A DNA stretch of 56,603 nucleotides, from the NCBI GenBank assembly GCA_013286805.1, contig JABDEY010000005.1, positions 1-56,603 on the forward strand. The letters are read 5' to 3'. This document shows, in pieces, positions 43,685 to 52,378 of the stretch; position 1 is the first letter of the stretch, and each line of letters opens with the position of its first letter. A program made the translations under genes and the position numbers. The notes beneath the pieces were generated by a model. The model was given only the letters and a program-made list of their open reading frames with translations, did not search any database and was not told where the DNA came from. Source of the DNA: Bacteroidota bacterium (lineage in GTDB: Bacteria; Bacteroidota; Bacteroidia; JABDFU01).

Positions 43685-46060
43685 ATGAAGCGTAGGATTT
43701 TAACGTTTTTGATACTTATATTAACTTCATCTTTGGCTTTGTTCTGCCAGACTACATCCATAGGTCAATGGAGGACTCAGTTTTCGTACAGACAAGGCAT
43801 GGCCGTGGCTCAGGGGGATGGAAAAATCTTTTGCGCGACCGCAGGAGGTTTATTTTCCTATAATTCCGACAATTCATTTTCACTGCTCTCGAAGCTGAGC
43901 GGATTATCTGATCTGAATGCAAATGTCATTAATTACGACACACTCAGCCATACATTGATTGTTGCTTATCAGGATGCAAACATTGACATCATTCAAGGTG
44001 GTGTAATCACGAATCTGCCCGATCTATTAATTGCCAATATTACGGGAAGCAAGGCAGTTAATAATATTTTTTTTACTCCGGGAATTGCTTACCTCGCCTG
44101 TGGTTTTGGAATTGTCGTGGTTGATCTTGTATTGCACCAGACTAAGGACACCTATTATATTGGACCCTTGGGTGCAGCCATAAATGTAAGGGATGTAAAT
44201 ACAGATGGTAATTTATTATATGCAGCGACCGATGGTGGGATCTATACCGCTCCTTTAAGCAGCCCTAACCTGAATGATTATAATTCCTGGACTTTGCAAA
44301 CAGCCGGTCTGCCGGCACCACCGCACACAGTCTACAATACCCTTGCCTGTTTTAATGGAATCATGTACGCGAACTTTTCTGAATACCTCACCAGCAATGC
44401 CACCATTACTTTTAAAGACCAGGTTTATCAATTTGACGGGGTAAGCACCTGGAGCCCATTATCCTCACTACACGGAGATGACTTTAAAAAATTAAGGGTG
44501 AATAACAACACGCTTGTTGCGGTGGGCGAATATAATTTATATCTGATTAATGCTGCAGGCGCAATTCTTCCTGCCCAGTTTTATAATAAGTACGGGTTTG
44601 GAACGTCGCTGATGGCAGATGGTTTGGTTGATAAAAACAACATCGGATGGATAGCGGATAAAGTATATGGCTTAGTGAGAATGCCTGCAACCGGCCCCGG
44701 GGAAATTATGGTACCCAATGGCCCAATTACCAACAATGTTTTTAGCATGACGTATAATACTGGAAATATATGGTTAGCGCCAGGAGGAGTATCGTTTGCT
44801 AACGCTCAGTACAGTAGATTAAATGATGGGGAATCTGTTTATTCAAATAACACCTGGACGTCTATTAGCGGGGTTCAGCCGGGAGGAAATATGGATACCA
44901 TTGACGATGTGGTTTGCATTGCTGTTGATCCGGGAAACCCTAAACATGCTTTCGGGAGTTCTCAATGGAGTGGAGTGTTGGAATTTAATAATGGTGCCAT
45001 GGTGAAAGTGTATAACCCTGCTAACAGTTCATTGAAAAATCAGGCTTCCTCACCAAATTATTGGCAAGTATTGGCTGCCGGAATCGCTTATGATACCCTG
45101 GGCAATTTATGGGTAGGAAATGGACTTACAACCAATTTGCTTTCCGTGAAAAAACCGAACGTTAATGGCCCGCAGGCCTGGCAAAGTTTTAATTTTGGGT
45201 TTATGACAGGTCCGGTAATAGCGGGCTTGCTGATGATTACCAGTCTCAATCAAAAATGGCTGGAACTGCCCAGAAATAATGAAATTTTGGTTTTCAATGA
45301 TAATGGAACATTTCCTGTTCCGAATACAACCAATTCAAAAATATTAAAAACAGGTGTTGGATCTGGAAATTTGCCGGGACAAACCGTGTATTGTATGGCA
45401 GAAGATAAAAATGCGGCCGTATGGATAGGTACTGATCAGGGCATCGCAGTCATTTACAACCCAGCTAATATCTTCAACGGAGGCAGTTATGATGCACAGC
45501 CCGTATATGTGCAGCAGAATGGCTATACTCAACTTCTGTTCCAGGCAGAACAGGTGAATGCCATTGCTGTGGACGGAGCCAATCGTAAATGGGTTGGTAC
45601 CCAGCTGGCGGGAGCATTTCTTATGTCTGCTGATGGGACAAAACAGATTTATAATTTCACAACTGCCAACAGCCCACTGATTTCGAATGCAGTTACGTCA
45701 ATTACCATTAACCCATTAACAGGAGAAGTCTTTTTCGGAACACCTAAAGGTGTTGTTTCTTATAGGGGTGATGCAACAGAGGGAGGAAACAGTTTTGGAA
45801 ATGTTTACGTTTTTCCTAATCCGGTGAAGCACGATTACAATGGCCCTATTGCAATTACAAACCTGGTGAATGACGCAGATGTGAAAATTACAGATATAAC
45901 AGGAACACTAATTTTTAAAACTACTGCTTTGGGTGGTCAGGCCATTTGGGATGGAAATAATTTCTCGGGTCAGCGCGCACATACCGGCGTTTACCTTGTA
46001 TTCTGTTCCAGCCCCGATGGAACCCAGACACATGTAACTAAACTGCTGTTTATTAATTAA
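43685..46060 (+). CDS. porZ: T9SS component PorZ (beta-propeller with sorting domain)
   Basis: 791 residues, close to the length of Porphyromonas PorZ. Signal peptide (ILTFLILILTSSLALFC, then Q), then SIGQWRTQFSYRQGMAVAQG, KIFCATAGGLFSYNSDNSFS, LLSKLSGLSDLNANVINYD, HTLIVAYQDANIDII, and AYLACGFGIVVVDLVLHQTK; this sequence of propeller blades is characteristic of PorZ. Two-component-regulator-type propeller repeats continue (AEDKNAAVWIGTDQGIAVIY, GANRKWVGTQLAGAFLMS). The end (VYVFPNPVKHDYNGPIAITN, THVTKLLFIN) is a type A CTD. PorZ sits on the surface and delivers A-LPS to the PorU sortase so cargo can be anchored. It is close to recO, as in other Bacteroidota, but with a subtilase gene in between. 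Confidence 0.86.
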   Translation: MKRRILTFLILILTSSLALFCQTTSIGQWRTQFSYRQGMAVAQGDGKIFCATAGGLFSYNSDNSFSLLSKLSGLSDLNANVINYDTLSHTLIVAYQDANIDIIQGGVITNLPDLLIANITGSKAVNNIFFTPGIAYLACGFGIVVVDLVLHQTKDTYYIGPLGAAINVRDVNTDGNLLYAATDGGIYTAPLSSPNLNDYNSWTLQTAGLPAPPHTVYNTLACFNGIMYANFSEYLTSNATITFKDQVYQFDGVSTWSPLSSLHGDDFKKLRVNNNTLVAVGEYNLYLINAAGAILPAQFYNKYGFGTSLMADGLVDKNNIGWIADKVYGLVRMPATGPGEIMVPNGPITNNVFSMTYNTGNIWLAPGGVSFANAQYSRLNDGESVYSNNTWTSISGVQPGGNMDTIDDVVCIAVDPGNPKHAFGSSQWSGVLEFNNGAMVKVYNPANSSLKNQASSPNYWQVLAAGIAYDTLGNLWVGNGLTTNLLSVKKPNVNGPQAWQSFNFGFMTGPVIAGLLMITSLNQKWLELPRNNEILVFNDNGTFPVPNTTNSKILKTGVGSGNLPGQTVYCMAEDKNAAVWIGTDQGIAVIYNPANIFNGGSYDAQPVYVQQNGYTQLLFQAEQVNAIAVDGANRKWVGTQLAGAFLMSADGTKQIYNFTTANSPLISNAVTSITINPLTGEVFFGTPKGVVSYRGDATEGGNSFGNVYVFPNPVKHDYNGPIAITNLVNDADVKITDITGTLIFKTTALGGQAIWDGNNFSGQRAHTGVYLVFCSSPDGTQTHVTKLLFIN

Positions 46061-46069
46061 GTTGCACAA

Positions 46070-48235
46070 ATGAACTCAAAACTATTACCTTTTTTTTTAG
46101 TACTACTAATAGCATCGGTGCCGGCTTTGGCGCAGGATTTCAGGAAAATGAATTTTGCCCTGGCTAAAAAAATTCAAAAAAAGGAAATAAAAAATGACTC
46201 GTTGAATTTATTGATTCAGGGAGATCCTTCTCAGTTAAAAGCCGATATGAACAGCCTGGGAGGATTGTTTAAGTATTCCGCCGGAGACATTTCAGCAGTG
46301 AGAGTCCCCTTAAAACTTCTCGGTTTGTTGGCGGGCAAAAATTATGTGAAACGAATGGAAGCCCGTATTCCCCATATTCAATTGACGAGTGATAGTATGC
46401 GGATCAAGGCAAATGTTAATCCGGTATATCTTGGACAGTTTCCCTTAACACAGGGATACGATGGTAGTGGAGTAGTAGTAGGAATAATTGACACAGGTAT
46501 TGATTACCTAAACCCGGATTTTCAGGATAGTATAACTGGCAGAACACGTTTAAAATATTTATGGGATCAAAACTTCCCCACTGCTGCCAATACACCAGTC
46601 TATGGATATGGTCAGGAATGGGATAGTATTCAAATCAATCTGGGACAAGCTGAAAGTACCAAGCCCGCCCAATTTAACCACGGAACCAATTCAAGTGGAA
46701 TAGCAGCTGGAAATGGGAATCACTCTCCCGGACACAAATACAGGGGAGTAGCCCCTAAAGCAGACATCATTGTAGTTGCATTGAATTTCAACTCAACACT
46801 GTCTACAATTATTACCGATGCTGTAGACTACATTTATTCAAGAGCCCAGACCCTCGGGGAACCCTGTGTGATCAATTTAAGTCTGGGCGATTATTACGGT
46901 TCTCATGATGGCCTTGATTTACAGGCCCAAATGATGAACAATATGCTTACTGCACAGCCGGGAAGAGCTATGGCTGCTTCGGCAGGAAATGAAGGTGGGC
47001 AGTATATTCACCTGGGCTATAATCTATCGCTGACAGACACAAATTTCACCTGGTTTCACCTTGGAACAGACAGCCTGATCGAAATCTGGGCAGACACACT
47101 CGCCTTTATGAATGCAAAAATGAGTTTTGGTGCTGATAAAAATACACCGGCTTATTCGGTCAGAGGTAATACAAAATTTATCAGCGTAAATGATAACAGA
47201 GGAATTATCCGCCTCGATACCCTGTTCAATCCCATAGGTGACAGGCTGGCGATTATTGAATCCAATACAGTTATACAGGGAAATTCTTTTGATATAACGT
47301 TTCATGTTTTGCCCGATTCAAATATTTACGCCTATAACTGGAAGATGATGTTTACAGGGGTTGGAACATTTGACCTCTGGGCAGACAGTTTGGTATATAC
47401 GGCACTGCCTACCCTGCACACATTCCCTCCAATTGCTCACTACAAAATGCCCGACACGCTACAGACTATGTTGACCAGTTTCCAGTGTCTGGACAATGTG
47501 ATTACAGTCGCAAATTATGACAACAAAAAAACATACATAGATGCATTGGGTGTGCGTGTGGAGCCGTTCCCCTTTATGCAGGCAGGAAAAATTGAACGCA
47601 ATTCAAGTATTGGTCCAACACGTGATGGAAGATTAAAGCCGGATATTGCAGCACCCGGTTCACTGACAATGGCTTCTTCCATTTTAACCCTCGTTGCATT
47701 TTATGATACCGTTGTACCAAGTTTTGTGGAATATGATGGATACATGAGGGCGGGTGGGACATCTGCCTCCAGCCCTGTGGTAGCAGGAGTTGCTGCTCTA
47801 TATCTTCAAAAATACCCTACAGCCACCGCTGCTGAAGTTAAAGCTGCGATTGTTGCATGCCCAAAGACAGATGCATTTACGGGAAATGTTCCCAACAATA
47901 CATGGGGTTATGGGAAAGTGGATGCCTTCGCTGCACTCACCTCTTGTCTTTCCGGAATAAACACGGTTAAACCGGATATTGTTCAATTCACTATTTACCC
48001 CAACCCCTTTACGCAAGAAACCAATATTATATATGATTTTTCTGAATCCGGTATTTATACATCGGCCCAGCTGAAAGTTTATGATATTGTTGGAAAGTTA
48101 ATCAGAACAGTTAATTTAACAGATAAAGCCGCACGACTAACCCTGAACAGGGGAGAGATAGACAGTGGCAGTTATTTTTACAAGCTCCTGATCGATGGAA
48201 AAGCAGTTCAATCAGGTAAAATTCTTGTACTGTAA
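46070..48235 (+). CDS. T9SS-exported subtilisin-like serine protease (S8)
   Basis: 721 residues. Signal peptide (LPFFLVLLIASVPALA, then Q), a ~100-residue propeptide-like region, and the S8 catalytic triad: Asp141 in GIIDTGIDYLNPDF, His204 in FNHGTNSSGIAAG, and Ser565 in AGGTSASSPVVAGVAALY; an oxyanion Asn is likely in ASAGNEGGQY. The C-terminus (FTIYPNPFTQETNIIYDFSE, LKVYDIVGKLIRTV, SGSYFYKLLI, SGKILVL) is a type A CTD. It begins 9 bases after porZ and ends just before recO; in an ordinary porZ-recO pair this gene would be absent. Confidence 0.93.
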   Translation: MNSKLLPFFLVLLIASVPALAQDFRKMNFALAKKIQKKEIKNDSLNLLIQGDPSQLKADMNSLGGLFKYSAGDISAVRVPLKLLGLLAGKNYVKRMEARIPHIQLTSDSMRIKANVNPVYLGQFPLTQGYDGSGVVVGIIDTGIDYLNPDFQDSITGRTRLKYLWDQNFPTAANTPVYGYGQEWDSIQINLGQAESTKPAQFNHGTNSSGIAAGNGNHSPGHKYRGVAPKADIIVVALNFNSTLSTIITDAVDYIYSRAQTLGEPCVINLSLGDYYGSHDGLDLQAQMMNNMLTAQPGRAMAASAGNEGGQYIHLGYNLSLTDTNFTWFHLGTDSLIEIWADTLAFMNAKMSFGADKNTPAYSVRGNTKFISVNDNRGIIRLDTLFNPIGDRLAIIESNTVIQGNSFDITFHVLPDSNIYAYNWKMMFTGVGTFDLWADSLVYTALPTLHTFPPIAHYKMPDTLQTMLTSFQCLDNVITVANYDNKKTYIDALGVRVEPFPFMQAGKIERNSSIGPTRDGRLKPDIAAPGSLTMASSILTLVAFYDTVVPSFVEYDGYMRAGGTSASSPVVAGVAALYLQKYPTATAAEVKAAIVACPKTDAFTGNVPNNTWGYGKVDAFAALTSCLSGINTVKPDIVQFTIYPNPFTQETNIIYDFSESGIYTSAQLKVYDIVGKLIRTVNLTDKAARLTLNRGEIDSGSYFYKLLIDGKAVQSGKILVL

Positions 48236-48259
48236 ACAGATCGATAACCCACAGCTGCC

Positions 48260-48982
48260 CTGAATACGGTTCAAAAGACAAGAGGTATAGTTTTGCGCAG
48301 TATTAAATACAGCGATAACAGCCTGATTGTAAATATGTACACCAGAGAATTCGGTTTGCAGTCCTATCTGGTTCGCGGAGTTCACAGTAAAAAGTCGAAA
48401 ATAAAAGCAAATTATTTTCATGGTTTAATGCTGCTGGACATGATTGCGACACACTCTGATACGCAGAGCCTGGGACGAATCAATGAAATCACAGCGGCCA
48501 AAAGTTTTACGCCCGAATTCGATCCAGTAAAAAGCGCCATTGCAATATTTTTGAATGAGCTTATTTATAAAACTATCCAGGAAACAGAAGCCAATCCCGG
48601 ATTATTTGAGTTTTTGATCACAGCTCTTGATTTACTAAGCCTGAAGGAAAATAAAGCAAGCAATTTTCATCTGTCCTTTATGATCAGGTATACACAATAT
48701 CTTGGTTTCTATCCTACTTTCAATTATTCCCCGGAAAATCGTCACTTCGATCTGAAAGAAGCTTGCTTTGTAAGAACAGGGCAGGGACAAACCTATGTGC
48801 TGGAGGAAGAGCTAAGCAGGCATTTTTACGAACTTATGAATAGTAAACTGGAAGTATGTGAACAGGTGCAAGTTACCAATACTCAGCGCAAAGCTTTATT
48901 ATCGGCGTTACTTGATTATTACAAATGGCACAGGGCTTTGACCTCTGATCTCATTTCACATACCATTATGGGGCAATTATAG
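48260..48982 (+). CDS. recO: DNA repair protein RecO
   Basis: About 240 residues. RecO helps RecR load RecA on SSB-coated DNA. The N-terminal OB-fold is recognisable: QKTRGIVLRSIKYSDNSLIV, NMYTREFGLQSYLVRGVHSK, KSKIKANYFHGLMLLDM. The zinc-finger cysteines of some RecO are absent, as is common in Bacteroidota. The conserved KTRGIVL strand lies upstream of the first canonical start (TTG at 48293). The only plausible start in front of it is a CTG at 48260 (a changed ATG would give MNTVQKTRGIVLRS); an in-frame TAA at 48245 limits the extension. I therefore place the start at 48260. The gap to the S8 gene stop is 24 bases. Confidence 0.88.
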   Translation: MNTVQKTRGIVLRSIKYSDNSLIVNMYTREFGLQSYLVRGVHSKKSKIKANYFHGLMLLDMIATHSDTQSLGRINEITAAKSFTPEFDPVKSAIAIFLNELIYKTIQETEANPGLFEFLITALDLLSLKENKASNFHLSFMIRYTQYLGFYPTFNYSPENRHFDLKEACFVRTGQGQTYVLEEELSRHFYELMNSKLEVCEQVQVTNTQRKALLSALLDYYKWHRALTSDLISHTIMGQL

Positions 48983-48985
48983 ATT

Positions 48986-50959
48986 TCATTTATTAGCAAT
49001 AATCTTTTCAAAAAGACCATAAATCAAGGGGTTGCCATCCTTGACCTTAAGACTGAAATCATAGATTTCAAATTTTTTCTTTCCCCTGTTCCAAAAATAA
49101 ACACTCAGTGTAAAATTCCTGAGGTCCTGACCCGGTTTAATGAGATCAATCATCCTGCAGGAAAGAGAGATAGTTTGAAATTCATGATCCCTGATAAAAT
49201 AATTGCCCAGTTCACTCCCTTGCCAGTGAAAGCTTGAATCCCCATTCTTTAGTTCCATTACCAGAGTCCCCTCTTTTATATCCTGAAAAGGTTTTAACTT
49301 AACAGTAGCCAGTATTTCCGAATTACGGTTTTTAATCAGCGTATTTAAGTTCGCCTTAAAACCAGGACCCCATTCCCGGGACGAATCGAGTGCGAGATAC
49401 TTCTGTTTTGTCACCGAATCAGTTCTTACGGCGGCATGTTCAAAATACCATGACTGGTCAGGGGTATCAAAATGAATTTCCGTCTCAAAAGAATAATTTT
49501 CTTTCCATTCATTTTCAGGCATTTCCTTTTTGGCAAAACAATCAATCGAATAGGTATACCCTTCCGAATGATAAATCAATTTTGGAAACTCTTCCCTCAA
49601 AAGAACATTGTATTCATCCGGGAGAAAGCCAGTCACCAGGTAGTCACATTTGTGGCCTTTACTGATTTCGTATAATTTTATTGGGTTATCCTCTTTTGGC
49701 TGAAAAATATGGTAGTCGAAATTCACACCATGCTTTTCTTTGTAATAATCCATAAAGGAAGCTTCTGTTGTATTGAGCAGAGCAAATACTTTCTTTCCCG
49801 GATGAGATTTCTGCAACTCGATAATATAATTTGCATATTCAGAGGAAGGCTGATGTAACATAATTTCATAATGCCTTCGATTATTCACTAAAGAATAAAT
49901 GTTAATACAACTAATCAAAATGATTAAGCCTGCCATTAATCCTTTTTTCTGATTCCGGATAAATGATCCTATTAATAGAATGAAGTAAGGAAATGAAAAA
50001 AGCAATACAGAAAATTGCAAAACAGGATTAACCCTTCTCGAATAAAAAAACCCGATTAGAAAAGGGCTTATGAACCATATAAAACAAATAAGGCGAAATT
50101 TATTTCTTTCATCAGGTGCCCGGAGATAAGTAATAAAATAAAACAAAGCCACAATAGATACAAGCCCACCTGTTACGATCGAATAATGAAAGATATAGGC
50201 AATAAATTTTATCAGGAAGTTATTTTCAGGGGGCGCGAGCCAGCCATTTGCACCTCCGACTCCTCCTTTGCTGAGTTGGAACAAAGTAATGGAAAGATGG
50301 GGTAAAAACAGCAAGATGAGTAATATCCCGGAAGCCATATAATACAACCAGTTTCCCCGACGAAGAAAAAACAATCCGGTAATGCTCACAATTACAGCAA
50401 AAAGGAAACAGAAATAATGCGTATACATACAGGCGGAGGCACATACAACAAATCCAATTAGGTATTTGGGCTGGTATTTATTCGAATGAAAGAAATAGTT
50501 GCTCCAGTAAATAATCATCAGCAATGAAAAAAACAAGCCCGGAATATAGGGCCTTGCAAGTGTACTATAAGTTATGGTGAACTGAAGTGCAGCGATATAC
50601 AAAGCAGAAAATAACCCACAATATTCGTTGAACCATAGTTTTCCTATTTTGTAAGTAAGATAAATGCAGGAAATACCCATTAAAACAAACGGGAGTTTCA
50701 CGACCCATTCCGCATTTCCGAACAATTTTTCCCAGAAATAAACAAATACATAAGTTCCAATCGGGTGAGTATCATTTTCCTTTACTCCCGTATTAATCAG
50801 ATCACTCAGGCTGTTATAATGCCTTCCCGCAGTGCATAGTTCATCAAACATAAATGGGAGGCTGAAAAAATCATGAAAGCGCAGAATCGTACCAGTCAGA
50901 ATTATACAAATCAGAAGGAAAAAGTTCCAATTTGACGTTTTAGTTTCATTTAGTACCAT
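48986..50959 (-). CDS. Glycosyltransferase family 39-type membrane protein
   Basis: 657 residues. A large integral membrane protein with about 11 hydrophobic helices; early FMFDELCTAGRHYNSLSDLI has the acidic DE of GT-C glycosyltransferases, and EWVVKLPFVLMGISCIYLTY, ARPYIPGLFFSLLMIIYWSN are typical of the ArnT/PMT fold. The C-terminal ~180 residues are soluble and beta-rich (FETEIHFDTPDQSWYFEHAA and onward). It would transfer a sugar from a polyprenyl-phosphate donor to a lipid or protein acceptor on the periplasmic side. It converges with recO (3-base gap) and is divergent from the next gene with only 36 bases between start codons. Confidence 0.8.
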   Translation of the reverse strand: MVLNETKTSNWNFFLLICIILTGTILRFHDFFSLPFMFDELCTAGRHYNSLSDLINTGVKENDTHPIGTYVFVYFWEKLFGNAEWVVKLPFVLMGISCIYLTYKIGKLWFNEYCGLFSALYIAALQFTITYSTLARPYIPGLFFSLLMIIYWSNYFFHSNKYQPKYLIGFVVCASACMYTHYFCFLFAVIVSITGLFFLRRGNWLYYMASGILLILLFLPHLSITLFQLSKGGVGGANGWLAPPENNFLIKFIAYIFHYSIVTGGLVSIVALFYFITYLRAPDERNKFRLICFIWFISPFLIGFFYSRRVNPVLQFSVLLFSFPYFILLIGSFIRNQKKGLMAGLIILISCINIYSLVNNRRHYEIMLHQPSSEYANYIIELQKSHPGKKVFALLNTTEASFMDYYKEKHGVNFDYHIFQPKEDNPIKLYEISKGHKCDYLVTGFLPDEYNVLLREEFPKLIYHSEGYTYSIDCFAKKEMPENEWKENYSFETEIHFDTPDQSWYFEHAAVRTDSVTKQKYLALDSSREWGPGFKANLNTLIKNRNSEILATVKLKPFQDIKEGTLVMELKNGDSSFHWQGSELGNYFIRDHEFQTISLSCRMIDLIKPGQDLRNFTLSVYFWNRGKKKFEIYDFSLKVKDGNPLIYGLFEKIIANK

Positions 50960-50995
50960 AAATGGTAAATTAATGAATTATTTTTACATCAGGCA

Positions 50996-52348
50996 ATGAG
51001 CAAAAAATTTCTGGTAAGCTTCCTTCTTGTAAATAGTATAATCTGCTGCTATTATCTGGACACCTGGGAAAACGGGAATACAACATCCAGGATGCTGGCT
51101 GTAATGAATGTGGTCAATTCCGGAACCTTTCAATTCGACAATCAGCAGGCAAGGACATTTGATAAAGCTTGTATCCGTGGTCATTATTACTCAGAGAAGG
51201 CACCGCTTCCTATGCTGATGGTTATCCCTTTTTACAAACTGATTACTTGTTTAGGTTATCAGGAAAATGGAGAGGGGAAAATTATTTACATTCTTGGATC
51301 TGTTCTTTGCGGGGTGATCCCGTTTTTGATAATTTCCCTTTTGTTCCTGAAAGCTGCAGCCAAAGAACCTCATTCATTTTCTCCGGTTTTGTTGTCAATG
51401 CTCCCGCTTTATGCCTCTTTCATTTTCATCTATTCATCTACCTTTTACAATCACTTGTTAGCTGCCCTGTTTTTGCTGTTGTCATACATATATCTGAAGA
51501 AAGGAAGCCTCTTTCTTGCAGGGCTGTTTATTGGCTTAAGTTTCCTGTCCGAATACAGCGTGGCAGTTATTATAGCGGTCTGGGGGCTTCAGCTTTGCTT
51601 AAAAAAGAAAACAGTGAGAGCATTGTTGGAATTTGCAGCCGGAGCCTCTCCTGCCATTCTTTTCATTTTGGTGTACAACTATATTTTCACAGGGTCTCCC
51701 TTCCTGATGCTGTATAAATTTCACACTTCGTTTGTTACGGAAGCCGAAACTCTTTATGGTTTTTCTTACCCGAAACTAAAAGCACTTTGGGGCTTAACGT
51801 TCAGTCTTTACAGAGGGCTGTTTTTCTATGCTCCGTTTCTTTTGTTTTATTTTTTTTATTTGATAAACAAGTGGATAAAGTATTCGCCAAAAATGATTGC
51901 AAAAAAAATTCTGCAGAGTTATTCCGGGCTTGCCACCTTATCGCTTCTGATTGTCCTATCTTCAGAGACAGGCTGGTGGGGAGGCTGGGCTTATGGACCA
52001 AGGTATCTTTTGCTCATAGCGGTTTTGCTTACCTATAAAGGAGTTATTTACCTTTCCTCCATCCAATTTTCAAAAATCGCTTTTCTTGGAGTAACAATCT
52101 TTGGATTGATCTGCGCCTTATCCGCTAAGATTACGGTACTTTATTCCATTCCAACTGATAGAATGAACCCCTTTACTGAAATTATTTGGCCGGCAATTAT
52201 CCATTCTGATTTTAATCCGAATAACTTGCTTACCATGCTTTTGGGAATAGCACCTGTAATTGGCGCTGCTTTATTTGTATTGCTGTTCATTCTGGGGGTC
52301 ATTTTCTTGCAAAGAACTGATGTGAAACAAAAGCAACCAGAACACTGA
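50996..52348 (+). CDS. Polytopic membrane protein, probable GT-C-fold glycosyltransferase
   Basis: 450 residues, about 10 membrane helices. The first periplasmic loop after LVNSIICCYYLDTWENGNTT has VVNSGTFQFDN and HYYSEKAPLPMLMVIPFYKL; the 'YS-K-PL/P..' element and AETGWWGGWAYGPRYLLLIA resemble polyprenol-phosphate-dependent mannosyl- and arabinosyltransferases, whose donor-binding loops end similarly (here SSETGWWGGWAYGPRYLL). Catalytic Asp candidates exist but I cannot align them by eye. The gene lies between two other envelope genes and converges with an Asp-box protein gene 30 bases away. Function inferred only. Confidence 0.65.
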   Translation: MSKKFLVSFLLVNSIICCYYLDTWENGNTTSRMLAVMNVVNSGTFQFDNQQARTFDKACIRGHYYSEKAPLPMLMVIPFYKLITCLGYQENGEGKIIYILGSVLCGVIPFLIISLLFLKAAAKEPHSFSPVLLSMLPLYASFIFIYSSTFYNHLLAALFLLLSYIYLKKGSLFLAGLFIGLSFLSEYSVAVIIAVWGLQLCLKKKTVRALLEFAAGASPAILFILVYNYIFTGSPFLMLYKFHTSFVTEAETLYGFSYPKLKALWGLTFSLYRGLFFYAPFLLFYFFYLINKWIKYSPKMIAKKILQSYSGLATLSLLIVLSSETGWWGGWAYGPRYLLLIAVLLTYKGVIYLSSIQFSKIAFLGVTIFGLICALSAKITVLYSIPTDRMNPFTEIIWPAIIHSDFNPNNLLTMLLGIAPVIGAALFVLLFILGVIFLQRTDVKQKQPEH

Positions 52349-52378
52349 TGGAAATGTTTTAAAAGGTTTGCCCTATAC

